Notes: generated by a model not told the origin, from the sequence alone. A stretch of DNA of 64,000 bases from Paludibacteraceae bacterium (GCA_905234835.1 CAJOIZ010000007.1:45561-109560); one strand, 5' to 3'; counted from the stretch's first letter, positions 1-10,456 are shown. A program made the numbers and translations.

Positions 1-809
1 CGCAACCTACCCTCACACCGCTGGAGACATGTGCCAACGACGAGGCACTGCAGATTGTTCTCAACAGCACAACAGGAACACCTGCCGCTTATGACATCAT
101 TTTTGATGACAGAGCCGCAGCACAAGGATTGGTTTCTGTCAGCTATCAGACCATACCTGCCGACAATATCATTGCCATACCGCTCCCAAAAAACGAGGAC
201 TCGACCGTTTATGTTCGACCTGATGACTACTCGCTCACTCTTACGGTCTATGACCAATGCGACAGAAGAACCGACTATCCGCTACTCTTCCGCATTCTCT
301 ATCCATCATGGCTCATTCAACAACGTTGGCGCGATGTACTGGCTCTGTATAACGAAAAGTACAACGGAGGTTACACATTCTCCGTCATACGCTGGTACAA
401 GAACGGAGCAGAAGTAACGGGACAGGGGGTACACAACTCTTACATACAGATGTCGCCCGTATTGGAAATGGCCACATACTACACGCTGCTTACACGTGCG
501 GACGACGGCAAGTCGCTTCGTACCTGCGACTTCATTCCTAATCTGGCTTCGCCGTACTATGCACCCGAAGGCGAAAAGATACGCCTTGTACAACAGAGCG
601 ATTCAAGGCATATTACGGTCAAGACCAACCTGTCAGGTACGTTCCGCATCTATGATGTAACCGGCAAGCAGATTATGAACGGATACTTCGGCGAAGAGTA
701 CGGCAGTCCGGCGATTGTGTTCAGCTCTGCCTGCACAGACGGTGCGTACATCATACACTTCCAAGCCAACGACGGAACAGAAGATACCAAGAAGTGGCTC
801 ATACGCTGA
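1..809 (+). CDS. C-terminal part of a secreted surface protein with T9SS type A sorting domain (5' truncated by window edge)
   Basis: Frame of ORF 129..809 stays open to the window start; C-terminus GTFRIYDVTGKQI...GAYIIHFQANDGTEDTKKWLIR is a typical T9SS type A CTD. Confidence 0.8.
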   Translation, partial: QPTLTPLETCANDEALQIVLNSTTGTPAAYDIIFDDRAAAQGLVSVSYQTIPADNIIAIPLPKNEDSTVYVRPDDYSLTLTVYDQCDRRTDYPLLFRILYPSWLIQQRWRDVLALYNEKYNGGYTFSVIRWYKNGAEVTGQGVHNSYIQMSPVLEMATYYTLLTRADDGKSLRTCDFIPNLASPYYAPEGEKIRLVQQSDSRHITVKTNLSGTFRIYDVTGKQIMNGYFGEEYGSPAIVFSSACTDGAYIIHFQANDGTEDTKKWLIR

Positions 810-819
810 CACTAGAAGT

Positions 820-1947
820 ATGAAAAAAGCATTTATCCTACTGCTGGGTATCCTTTCTGTGTGTTCCTGCCGCAAGGAGGATATTCTGTGGCAGTCGGAA
901 GAGGAGAAGAAGGGCGACACGGTCCGCAGTGAGATAGTAGGTTTCTACCTGCTCAACGAAGGCAATATGGGATCGAACAAAGCCACACTGGACTACTATG
1001 ACTATACGACGGGCGTTTACCACCGCAACATCTACAGCGAGCGCAACCCGAATCGTGTGCAGTCGCTCGGGGATGTGGGAAACGACCTCAAGATCTATGG
1101 TAACCGCCTCTATGCAGTCATCAACTGCTCGAACATCGTAGAAGTGATGAGTGCCGATTCTGCGAAGCATATCGGAACCATTGAGTGTCCCAACTGCCGT
1201 TACCTGCGTTTCAAGGACGGATACGGCTACCTAACCTCCTACGCCGGTCCGGTACTGATTGACCAGAACTATAAGCAAATAGGCTATGTCGCCAAGTTCG
1301 ATACCGCCACATTGGAGATAACCGACACCTGCCATGTGGGATTCCAGCCAGACGAGCCGGAGATAGTGGGTGACCGATTGTATGTAGCTAATTCGGGCGG
1401 GTATATGGTTCCAAACTACGAGAACGCAGTGAGCGTGATTGATCTCAACACCTTCAAGGAGGTGCAACGCATCGAAGTGGTCAATAACCTGCATCATCTG
1501 CGTGCCGACCGCCACGGACAGTTGTGGGTGACATCACGCGGGGACTACTACAACCAACCATCGCGGCTATACTGTATTGACACGAAGACAGAAACGGTGA
1601 CAGACTCAGTGGACGTGGCGGTGAGCAATCTGTGGTTAGACGGCGACAGTTTGTACGTTTATGGTACGGAATGGAGTTATGTGGATATGAGCAACACCAT
1701 CACTTATTCCATCGTCAATGTTCTTACGCATGAGGTAGTCTGCCATCAGTTCATCACCGACCCAGAAGTACAGATTACCATCCCTTACGGCATTATGGTT
1801 CACCCCGTGACGAAGGACATCTATGTAACGGACGCTAAGAACTACGTCTCACCCGGCATGGTGTGGTGTCTTGACCGTGAGGGCAAAAAGAAGTGGGCGG
1901 TACGTACCGGTGACATACCCGCCCACTTCGCGTTGCTGTATCGCTAA
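820..1947 (+). CDS. YncE/DUF5074-like beta-propeller lipoprotein (BtuG-like)
   Basis: In-frame ATG at 820 gives lipoprotein signal MKKAFILLLGILSVCSC; propeller-like repeats (VGDRLYVANSGG..., VSVIDLNTFKEVQRIEV, LWVTSRGDYY). Confidence 0.75.
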   Translation: MKKAFILLLGILSVCSCRKEDILWQSEEEKKGDTVRSEIVGFYLLNEGNMGSNKATLDYYDYTTGVYHRNIYSERNPNRVQSLGDVGNDLKIYGNRLYAVINCSNIVEVMSADSAKHIGTIECPNCRYLRFKDGYGYLTSYAGPVLIDQNYKQIGYVAKFDTATLEITDTCHVGFQPDEPEIVGDRLYVANSGGYMVPNYENAVSVIDLNTFKEVQRIEVVNNLHHLRADRHGQLWVTSRGDYYNQPSRLYCIDTKTETVTDSVDVAVSNLWLDGDSLYVYGTEWSYVDMSNTITYSIVNVLTHEVVCHQFITDPEVQITIPYGIMVHPVTKDIYVTDAKNYVSPGMVWCLDREGKKKWAVRTGDIPAHFALLYR

Positions 1948-1955
1948 CAGTCTAA

Positions 1956-4361
1956 TTACAGTTCCTGTCCCGCGGCATTGATTTTCTTGCCATTGATATA
2001 GATGACCATCTTGCCATTCTCTATCCGCTTGACAGCTTGCTCGGGGGCTTCAACCGTTTCGGTTGCGGTTTCCACTTTCTTCTCGAACACCGCAGTATAG
2101 GTAGCGTCCTTGGTAACTTCTATTTCACGCGGGTTATCGGTATTTCCATCGCTCCATTTCGAGAATTCATATTCTTCGTCAGCCGTGGCTGTAAGTGTCA
2201 CTTTCTTGCCATAGTCATACGTTCCCGCTCCGGTTACGTTACCATGTTCTCCAATAACGGTGATAGTAAACTGGTCAAGGGCGAATTCCGCTGTATAGGT
2301 CTCATCCTTTGTGACGGTGATCTCGCGTTTGGCGTTCGTATTGCCGTCTGACCATTTGACGAAGTGATAGTGTTCGTCCGCTTTGGCTTCGAGCGTCACT
2401 TTCTTTCCATAGTCATAGGTTCCTGCACCTGTTACATTACCGTGTTCGCCTGCAACGGTGATGGTAAACTGGTCAATAGCGAAGACAGCAGTATAGGTGG
2501 CATCGGCAGTCACAGTAACCTCACGTGTGGCGTTCGTGTTGCCGTCCGACCATTTGACGAAATGATAGTGTTCGTCAGCAGTGGCTGTGAGCGTCACTTT
2601 CTTGTTATAGTCATAGGTTCCCGCTCCGGTCACCTTGCCATGCTCTCCTGTAACGATAATGGTAAACTGGTCAATGGCAAAGACAGCCGTATAGGTAGCA
2701 TCGGCAGTCACAGAAACTTCTCGTGTGGCGTTCGTGTTGCCGTCCGACCATTTAACGAAATGATAGTGTTCGTCCGCAGTGGCTTTGAGCGTCACTGTTG
2801 TTCCTGCTTCATAGGTACCTGCTCCAGTCACTTTACCGTGTTCTCCATTTACAATCAGTGTATAACTACTCTTGGGATCGCGAAGCGAAACGCCATCAAG
2901 GACTGCTCCTTCGTTTTCTTCACTTTCCATATTTCCTGCGCCGTCGGGTGTGTAGAATTCCTCTCCGTTGATTACAACGATATTTTCGTAGATACTACGG
3001 AAGAGTATCTCGGGATCCACGCCGAAGTCGGTATCAATACCCGCCATTTCAGCGGCAAACACCGCTGTTCCGTAATCCGTTCCGATAATTTCCATCAGCA
3101 TGTCGTTGAACGCGTCTATTCCGTCCTGCACTTCGTTGTCGTAGTAGAAGACATCCTCATCGCCACGTGAGAGCGCGCAAAGAGCCTTGCGCAACTGCTC
3201 GTCGAAGTACTTGTGGGCGACTTTCCGAATTCCGGCGGCATCATAAGAGTACAACTTATCCACATCATAATAATTCTTGAGGTTGGGGTGTTTGTCAATG
3301 ACCGACTTAATGTCGTCAATTCTAGAGTAGAGCGTGGAGGCAAGCGTGTTGATGGCACTGTTGGCAAGGACGGTGTCGCGCAGATAGCCTTCCTCCTGAT
3401 ACTTGGTTATCTCGTCGCCTGTCAGGACGAGGACACCCTTTTCCGTGTCCAACGTACCTATTCGCAGAGGACTAGCATAGGAACTAGTGGAACCGGTGGA
3501 GATATCGTAGAGGTCGCCGTTGGCGGTATGTATGTGTGCAGCCGTATGCAGGTGAGCATGACCGGTGAACACCACATGCACGTGGGCCGCTGTCAACTGC
3601 TCCTGGATATCGCTCAGAGGAATCATACCATCCTTCATATTAGCGATGTGGTTCTTGTCAATGAACGATTGTCCGTTGACATGTTCCATAATGGGATGGT
3701 GCGCCATCACGAGGATATTTTCGCGTCCGTCCTTAAGCGCTTTGTCGGTGCACTGTTTGAGGAAAGTCATCATTCCTTCAGTGAAGCCACCTGCCGATTT
3801 ATGTCCACCAATGTTTGACTCGTTGGTATTCAAACCGATAATAGCGATGTCATCAAAGAGATAAGCCATATATGCGAGCGAGTCCACACCCTTATCAAGG
3901 CGCATAACGGCATCCTTGTAGCCGAAATTAGCGTATAGCTCGACGAATTTGACCGCAGAGCAATTGGCTGTTTTAACGGCAGTACCCGAGGAGTAGTCCC
4001 TTGCTCCCGGATCGGATATGTCGTGGTTGCCCGGGATGACGAACACCTGAATACCGGCTTTTTCCAATTCGGCAAATTTCTTCGCCACGTACTCGTGGTT
4101 CTTCAGTTCGCCATTGTAGGTCAGGTCGCCCGGAACGAGCAGGAAGTCTGGGGCATTGTCCTTGACGCGCTGGATGGCGAGGTCGAATAGTTCGTGCGAG
4201 TGCTCCACCATCTTCGGGTCGGAGTAGAACACGTAGGGCTTTTTCTGATCCCACAGTTCGTTCACCATCACGTGCATGTCACTCATAACCATAAAGGTTT
4301 TCTCATCGGCATACACAAACGCGCATACCGTGAGCATAAGACAGATAAGTGTTTTTTTCAT
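1956..4361 (-). CDS. Secreted calcineurin-like metallophosphoesterase with four InlB B-type repeats
   Basis: Motifs SDMHV, GDLTYNGE, GNHD, GHAHLH; signal peptide from M at 4361; four repeats of 66 aa (GEHGxVTGAGTYDYGKKVTL...FVKWSDGNTNA). Confidence 0.9.
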   Translation of the reverse strand: MKKTLICLMLTVCAFVYADEKTFMVMSDMHVMVNELWDQKKPYVFYSDPKMVEHSHELFDLAIQRVKDNAPDFLLVPGDLTYNGELKNHEYVAKKFAELEKAGIQVFVIPGNHDISDPGARDYSSGTAVKTANCSAVKFVELYANFGYKDAVMRLDKGVDSLAYMAYLFDDIAIIGLNTNESNIGGHKSAGGFTEGMMTFLKQCTDKALKDGRENILVMAHHPIMEHVNGQSFIDKNHIANMKDGMIPLSDIQEQLTAAHVHVVFTGHAHLHTAAHIHTANGDLYDISTGSTSSYASPLRIGTLDTEKGVLVLTGDEITKYQEEGYLRDTVLANSAINTLASTLYSRIDDIKSVIDKHPNLKNYYDVDKLYSYDAAGIRKVAHKYFDEQLRKALCALSRGDEDVFYYDNEVQDGIDAFNDMLMEIIGTDYGTAVFAAEMAGIDTDFGVDPEILFRSIYENIVVINGEEFYTPDGAGNMESEENEGAVLDGVSLRDPKSSYTLIVNGEHGKVTGAGTYEAGTTVTLKATADEHYHFVKWSDGNTNATREVSVTADATYTAVFAIDQFTIIVTGEHGKVTGAGTYDYNKKVTLTATADEHYHFVKWSDGNTNATREVTVTADATYTAVFAIDQFTITVAGEHGNVTGAGTYDYGKKVTLEAKADEHYHFVKWSDGNTNAKREITVTKDETYTAEFALDQFTITVIGEHGNVTGAGTYDYGKKVTLTATADEEYEFSKWSDGNTDNPREIEVTKDATYTAVFEKKVETATETVEAPEQAVKRIENGKMVIYINGKKINAAGQEL
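2100..2890 (-). repeat. Four 198-bp coding tandem repeats (InlB B-repeat-like)
   Basis: ttgccgtc/tttccatc phase markers at 2143, 2341, 2539 and 2737, exactly 198 bp apart; near-identical DNA in central copies. Confidence 0.9.
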
Positions 4362-4417
4362 AGGATTTATATTTTGTTGGTTAATAGATTTATGCATATC
4401 CAGAGAGATATTAGGTC

Positions 4418-6037
4418 TTAATAGAACTGTCCGACTACATTCATTCTTCTGCCGCCCTGATAGATAACGATGTGTCCATTCTCGAGGCGTTTAGCAGACT
4501 GCCGGGTTTCACCGTAAACTTCATCCACGGCACTGATAGTCCCTTCGCGAACATTAATGGTGCGGATAGTAGTACAGGAAGCGTCCGGCGTGGTAATCTG
4601 CTCATCGCCTACTGTCACGTAGTTGTAGTAGAGACTACCCAGTATGGCTTCGGGCATAATCGAACTATCGATGTTGTAGCCAAGTTTAGCGAGTGCTGGC
4701 AGCAAGACGGGTATCGCCGCTGATATGTTTTCCACACCCAGCATATCGGATGCCATCTTATAGACGGCATCGACCGCCGCGTTGTAGGCGCTGTCGGTGT
4801 CGAAATAGATGCCCGCGTCCTCATCGCCACGAGAAAGAGCGGTGAAAGCGTGGTGAATTTCATGCCCGAGATAGAGCCATACCAGCGTCTTGAGACCGTC
4901 CTTATCCACATCTCGGAAAGCGCCGTCACGGAACATCATTTTGATAGTTATGTATTTCGGATCGTTATCAATCTTGTTTCCGAGTTCCTCCAATTTGGGG
5001 TAGATTTTGTCCACTATCTTATTTACCGCCGCCTTGGCTAGGACCGTATCACGCTCATACCCTTCCAGCTGGTACTTGGTTATTTCCTCGGTGGTAATAG
5101 CAAGATCACCTGTTTCAGTATCAAGTGTACCTACCCGCATCGGGCTTGGAAAAGAGCAGAGCGAGCCGGTGGAGATATCGTAGAGGTCGCCGTTCTCTGT
5201 GGGTACATAGGTGATGGTGTGGATGTGTGCGTGCCCTGTAAAGACAGCATGAACGTGTGATGCTGTGAGTTGTTCTTGTATCTCACCAAGGGGAATCATA
5301 CCGTCTGACGTATTAGCAACGTGGCTAATATCCACGAGTGACTGTTTGTCAATGTGCTCCATGATAGGATGATGCCCCATTACGAGGATGTTGCTATGTC
5401 CGTCAGTAAGGGCTTTGGTGGTACATTGGCGAAGGAAGTCCAACGTTCCCTGCGTGATACCGCCAACAGACTTGTGACCTCCAATGTTCGATAGGTTGGT
5501 ATTGAGTCCGATGACGGCAATATCGTCCGTCGGGTACACCATATAAGAGAGCGAATCGGTTTCGTTGTCAAGACGCATTACGGCATTGCCATAACCATAG
5601 TCGGCATATAGTTGCGCAAAATCGGCAGCGGGCAGGTTATCTGTCTTCACGCCTTTACCGCTTGTGAAGTCTTTGGCACTCATATTGCTCACGTCGTGGT
5701 TACCAGGGATAACGAACACTTGTGTTCCTGCTTCCCGGATGCGTGCCAGCTGGTTTGCTACGTACTCATGGCTTTTGCGTTCGCCGTTGTAGGTCAAGTC
5801 GCCAGGGATGAGTAGAATGTCGGGGCGGATTTCAAGGATTCGGGTCACCGCCATGTCAAACAGTTCAACGGAGTGTTCCGGCATTTTTGGGTCAGAATAA
5901 AAGATCGTAGGATCCTCCATGTTCCAAAGGGAGTTGTCCAACACGTGTATATCGCTGATAACCATCAACGAACGCTCCTCTGCCGAAAGAAACCCAGCAG
6001 ACAGAAGGAGGAAAAATAGAAGAATTTTATGTTTCAT
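4418..6037 (-). CDS. Secreted calcineurin-like metallophosphoesterase, paralog of 1956..4361 without the repeats
   Basis: Motifs SDIHV, GDLTYNGE, GNHD, GHAHIH; high similarity to adjacent paralog; signal peptide. Confidence 0.9.
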   Translation of the reverse strand: MKHKILLFFLLLSAGFLSAEERSLMVISDIHVLDNSLWNMEDPTIFYSDPKMPEHSVELFDMAVTRILEIRPDILLIPGDLTYNGERKSHEYVANQLARIREAGTQVFVIPGNHDVSNMSAKDFTSGKGVKTDNLPAADFAQLYADYGYGNAVMRLDNETDSLSYMVYPTDDIAVIGLNTNLSNIGGHKSVGGITQGTLDFLRQCTTKALTDGHSNILVMGHHPIMEHIDKQSLVDISHVANTSDGMIPLGEIQEQLTASHVHAVFTGHAHIHTITYVPTENGDLYDISTGSLCSFPSPMRVGTLDTETGDLAITTEEITKYQLEGYERDTVLAKAAVNKIVDKIYPKLEELGNKIDNDPKYITIKMMFRDGAFRDVDKDGLKTLVWLYLGHEIHHAFTALSRGDEDAGIYFDTDSAYNAAVDAVYKMASDMLGVENISAAIPVLLPALAKLGYNIDSSIMPEAILGSLYYNYVTVGDEQITTPDASCTTIRTINVREGTISAVDEVYGETRQSAKRLENGHIVIYQGGRRMNVVGQFY

Positions 6038-6121
6038 TTTTATTAAGTTTGGTTCTAATGGGTATGATCTTGTCCGTTTTCAGTTTGCAAGCCGAATATA
6101 CTCTCTTTTCCAAAGACGCGG

Positions 6122-6129
6122 CAAAGATA
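6122..6129 (-). promoter_or_regulatory. Bacteroidetes -7 box TATCTTTG upstream of phosphoesterase 2
   Basis: CAAAGATA on + strand, about 85 nt upstream of ATG 6037. Confidence 0.55.
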
Positions 6130-6201
6130 GTAGAAAAATAGAAAAAACAGAACTATCCGTATAATTTTTCATAGTACCACTTACGGTTTTTCTCAAAATA
6201 G

Positions 6202-9200
6202 CTATTTCCCTATAAGAATCTTCTCCTGTCGGTTGCCGCTTCGAATGATATAAACACCTGTGGGCAACCGGAACTGCAAACCGTCCATAACGGACTGCAT
6301 TCCGTCAGTGACAGTCTGCGTCAGGAGTAACCTGCCTGCCAGGTCGTAAACCCTTACGGTTCCGTCAGGTGCAATGTCTTCTGAAGTCACATCAATGTCT
6401 GTCGGCACGTTCTCACGGGTGATGGCATCCATTCTGCCGCCATCGGCTGGTCTTACCGTATAACGGTAGCCCTGCTGATATTCCTCGTCAGCGGCAACCA
6501 ACCGGACAACATAATACCCGTTATCCACAGCCGGAGCAGTGTATTTGGCAAGATAAGTCTTCGAGGTGTAGTAACCACCTTCCACGACAACCTGCACATG
6601 GTCACTGCTTGCCTTTATCGCAGCAACACCCGACGGAGCCGAGATATAGAATCTGCCACCTGTGACAAATATCTCCTGATTGTCAGCATCCTCTTTTGCA
6701 TAAATGCCGTATGCTTTCTTATGAGTTGCCGTCACCCTGACCAGACCGTCCTCTATATACGCGCTCCCGTAGGTGAAGAGTCCATGGGCATTGTCCGAGG
6801 CGGAGGACACAATTTGTCCGCCAGTCATGACGAACCGTGTCTGCGGACGAGCTACGACAGCTATTGATTTCACCATATTATTCTCTGCCGAATAGTCGAG
6901 GTCATTCTCTATTTCTATACTGCCACTTTGCAGTTCCATGCCGCCGCGATACAGATAGACGGCTCTCGCTGACGAATTGAAGAAGCAGTCAGCCTTTATC
7001 CTGCCTAACTGTTCCTCGCTACTATCAGTTATGACCAGTCTGCTTGACACATATGCAGGTTTAACATACAACAACGGTGAAGCGGCTCCTTGCAACAGAT
7101 GTCCGTTCAGGTCCAACGTAATGACACTGTTCTCCTTCTTCTGCTTGAAAAGGACATAACTGTCTATATCCGTTATGTTTGTAAGTAGCCGTATCGTAGC
7201 AGTCGTCAGATTTCTGGTTGCCAAGACAGCATTATTCAACGATGTGTAACAGGTGGTCGTGCCGTTTGCGACATTCGTAACCGCCACAGCCGCCTCTTCG
7301 ACTCTGTATCTGTAACCGTCCTGATAATCGCTCTCAGCGGCTGTCAGTTTGCGAGCGTAGAACCGACTATCAGCGTCAGGCGCAAGATATTTTTTCAAAC
7401 CGCCTGTGATGTTGAAACAACCGCCTTCTATTCTCAATGCATCAGGTGTAGCAGCAGTGTTTACCATTTTGGGCGATGCAGGACTCTTGACTATAAAACG
7501 TCCGCCCCTGATAACGGCTTGCGGCGTACAGGAAAGCGATGCTACACCTACGTATATGCCGTAGGCTGTTTTTTTCGTAGCGGTCACATCCATCGTTCCG
7601 CCATTGATGACCATACTGCCATAATTTATCACACCGAATGCCTTGCTCTGCGAAACGGAGACAAGCATACCGTTGTTCAACTCGAACGCCGTATAATTGC
7701 GCGTATAAACAGGGGCAGCGCCTATGCTGCTATTAGCCGATGAGTACTCCAACGTATTAGCCGCCTCTATAACACCTGCATCGATTTGCAAATCGCCTTT
7801 GGACAAATAGATTGTCCGGACAATACCGTTATACGCTGCTTTACTGCTTATCTTTCCTGTCTGCCCCAGGCTCCTGTCGGTAACTACAAACAGATTATCC
7901 TTGCCTGTTGCCTTTAGAAGCAGCAGATACTGCAGTTCGCCCGACAAAGTATGCCCGTTCAAATCAAGCGTGCAAACACTGTTGTCCACGACGGAAGTGT
8001 ATTTCAGTCTGCTTCCGATATCCTCAATGTCCTTGAGCAGCCTGATAGTGGGGTTTGTTTTCTTCGATGCCACGCTGAATGCCGAAGTGAGGGTCTTGCA
8101 ATAGATAGTGGTGTCAGCTGTCAGCACCTTTGCCACGTACTTGGCGGAGTATTTCTCCGTTATCCTGCACAGCGGGAACAACTGATAGAAACCACCGTTC
8201 AACGGGCGGACAGTGTTCAGGCTGTCGTAAACGACCTGAATGGTATAGATGCTGTCCGTTTGCAGGCTGTCGAAAGCAAATCCGTACGTAACCTGTTCCT
8301 GTGGAGCCAATGCCGAACGGTCAGGATTGATTAGCTGCGATGCCAGTACTCCATACTTGCCATTGGCGCTTTTCCGCATCAATGATACTGCCAGCGGGTA
8401 TGACTGTCCGCTTGTACCTGTATTGCGGACGGTCACATTACCTTGCAGCCGTGTATCCTGTATCTCGCCGTTGTCCGACCTGCCACTTATAGAATAATCA
8501 ACCACACTGAGTCCGTGTCCAACGGTGGGGGGCTGAATGGTCAGGGAAAGGCTGTCAAGTATGATACCTTCGCTGAATTTCTGCGCGGTGGTAATATACA
8601 TCCTGTAACCGCCCCACTGACGAGGAGAATGCCCTAACGGAACAACTTTAGTCTGCCCCGGTCCGATATACACCGACTGCGGATTCACGCGGTGCTCATA
8701 ACCGTCGCACGCTACCGAATGAAGATACAATGTGCCGCAGTAGGCCGCCATACCCGTATTCCTGACCGTGGCATAAATTGTAACAAGCGAATCCACATCA
8801 AACTTGCTTTCAACGTTTCTCTCCACAACGGCGAGTTGCGAAGGCTGCGCCGTTACGGTAGCACCGTTCTTACTGACGGTCAGCGTTATTAAAGCGCGGT
8901 TATCATTGTAGTTCGGACTGACAATCCAGTCCTGAGTACCGCTCACACGGCTGATGAATGCCACATTATACGTCCCTTTGGTGCTAATGTTTATAGCAAA
9001 GCCGTGAGTCTTGATGGAGGTGTTGGTATATGCCACGTTCTCTATGCTGTCCAGCACTCTTATTATCTCCCCCTCATCGTCAAGTTGGGCTATGGCGATG
9101 TCGAAATTGGTGGGGCAGGTTGTGTAGTTGCGCGAGCGATAGTACAGACTGTCCGCCGTATTACGCTGCAACTCCATCAGCAGGCGGGCAGGAACGGGCG

Positions 9201-10368
9201 TGACAGTTTCGGTCGTAATACCCACCACAGCTACAGACGACTGCACATATCCTTCGCGCGTGCTGACAGTAGCCGTTCTGTCGAAATTCCGAGGATTGAG
9301 CACATCCAAGAGAAAATAGCCGTCGTATGAACCGCCCCAACCCCAATTGACGTGGTAGTAACCGTTGCTTTCGTAACCGTCCACGATATAAGCATGAGCG
9401 CTACTTGAAGTCGCACCGCAGTATATCACGGGACGGTCATTTGCTATCTCATTATATATAAGTTCGTCCCATTCATCACTGCTAAAACACTCCCGCCGTT
9501 GGTGAATGACGGATGAAGGATAGCCGAAGCAGTCTTTTAACGCGGGTGCCACATTGATGGAGTATGCGCCTGATGATGACGGCGTGTACTGCATCTTCAC
9601 CGCCTTGCCCGCATACATCATCAGATTTGCGATGGCAGTGTCCTGAACGGGTGTATGCGGATGCAACGTGTCGTAAAAGTCCACTATATTGTCCCAATCT
9701 ATAAACAGGTCTTTGGGCATGGCGGGAACGGTTATCTTGGTCTGCACGCCTTCATAATCACCTGTATAGGTGTATTTTGGAATGGCAGCCAGAGTATATG
9801 CCGGATAGCGGTAATGCGACATCGCCATTGCCATAGCCGTTGCGACACAACCCGTTATACTTCTTAATCCTGTTTCCAAGTATTCGGGGCAAGTGAGGTT
9901 GTACGGCTCGCGCTGGTACCATTGAGCCGTAATAATCGGTTCAACCGGCATACGGTCCGCAAGCTGCTGAACAAAACGCTGCCTGCGCGGAATTGCAGCC
10001 TCCGTATCTTCGGATTCTGGTATCTTATTCAAGAGGTCTTCAATCTCATCCAACCATCCTTCCATAGCAGCCGGCATAGTGCCGTCCGGCGAAAGGGTAT
10101 TTGAGGTGGAATATCCTAACACCAAAGGCAGACGGTCATCGCCTGACGCTACCACGATACCCTCGTCATAACTGAAGATATAATAAGGCGGAGTGGTCGT
10201 ATGCTTACCTTGTGATTTTCTAACAGTAGAGAGTTTGGTAACGCGGGCGTTCCTTCCATGCTGAACCAGAAACTCTTCAGCAGACTGTTGCGCCTGATTG
10301 CGGCTTACAGGACGGGCGAACAAAAGCATCGGCAGTAATGCAATGAGGAGGAATAGAGACTTTTTCAT
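6202..10368 (-). CDS. C10 family (streptopain-like) peptidase with duplicated C-terminal module and T9SS type A CTD
   Basis: TGCVATAMAMAMSHYRYP and HAYIVDGYESNGYYHVNWGWGGSYDGYFLLDVLNP catalytic motifs; C-term GTVRVYDLAGRLL...PTGVYIIRSGNRQEKILIGK. Confidence 0.92.
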   Translation of the reverse strand: MKKSLFLLIALLPMLLFARPVSRNQAQQSAEEFLVQHGRNARVTKLSTVRKSQGKHTTTPPYYIFSYDEGIVVASGDDRLPLVLGYSTSNTLSPDGTMPAAMEGWLDEIEDLLNKIPESEDTEAAIPRRQRFVQQLADRMPVEPIITAQWYQREPYNLTCPEYLETGLRSITGCVATAMAMAMSHYRYPAYTLAAIPKYTYTGDYEGVQTKITVPAMPKDLFIDWDNIVDFYDTLHPHTPVQDTAIANLMMYAGKAVKMQYTPSSSGAYSINVAPALKDCFGYPSSVIHQRRECFSSDEWDELIYNEIANDRPVIYCGATSSSAHAYIVDGYESNGYYHVNWGWGGSYDGYFLLDVLNPRNFDRTATVSTREGYVQSSVAVVGITTETVTPVPARLLMELQRNTADSLYYRSRNYTTCPTNFDIAIAQLDDEGEIIRVLDSIENVAYTNTSIKTHGFAINISTKGTYNVAFISRVSGTQDWIVSPNYNDNRALITLTVSKNGATVTAQPSQLAVVERNVESKFDVDSLVTIYATVRNTGMAAYCGTLYLHSVACDGYEHRVNPQSVYIGPGQTKVVPLGHSPRQWGGYRMYITTAQKFSEGIILDSLSLTIQPPTVGHGLSVVDYSISGRSDNGEIQDTRLQGNVTVRNTGTSGQSYPLAVSLMRKSANGKYGVLASQLINPDRSALAPQEQVTYGFAFDSLQTDSIYTIQVVYDSLNTVRPLNGGFYQLFPLCRITEKYSAKYVAKVLTADTTIYCKTLTSAFSVASKKTNPTIRLLKDIEDIGSRLKYTSVVDNSVCTLDLNGHTLSGELQYLLLLKATGKDNLFVVTDRSLGQTGKISSKAAYNGIVRTIYLSKGDLQIDAGVIEAANTLEYSSANSSIGAAPVYTRNYTAFELNNGMLVSVSQSKAFGVINYGSMVINGGTMDVTATKKTAYGIYVGVASLSCTPQAVIRGGRFIVKSPASPKMVNTAATPDALRIEGGCFNITGGLKKYLAPDADSRFYARKLTAAESDYQDGYRYRVEEAAVAVTNVANGTTTCYTSLNNAVLATRNLTTATIRLLTNITDIDSYVLFKQKKENSVITLDLNGHLLQGAASPLLYVKPAYVSSRLVITDSSEEQLGRIKADCFFNSSARAVYLYRGGMELQSGSIEIENDLDYSAENNMVKSIAVVARPQTRFVMTGGQIVSSASDNAHGLFTYGSAYIEDGLVRVTATHKKAYGIYAKEDADNQEIFVTGGRFYISAPSGVAAIKASSDHVQVVVEGGYYTSKTYLAKYTAPAVDNGYYVVRLVAADEEYQQGYRYTVRPADGGRMDAITRENVPTDIDVTSEDIAPDGTVRVYDLAGRLLLTQTVTDGMQSVMDGLQFRLPTGVYIIRSGNRQEKILIGK

Positions 10369-10456
10369 TATGATAGTGATATTTGGTTTTCAGTGGTCAG
10401 GGGTATTTCGGGATGTCGGGATAACGATATATCGGTATTTCGGTGAATCCATTGTT

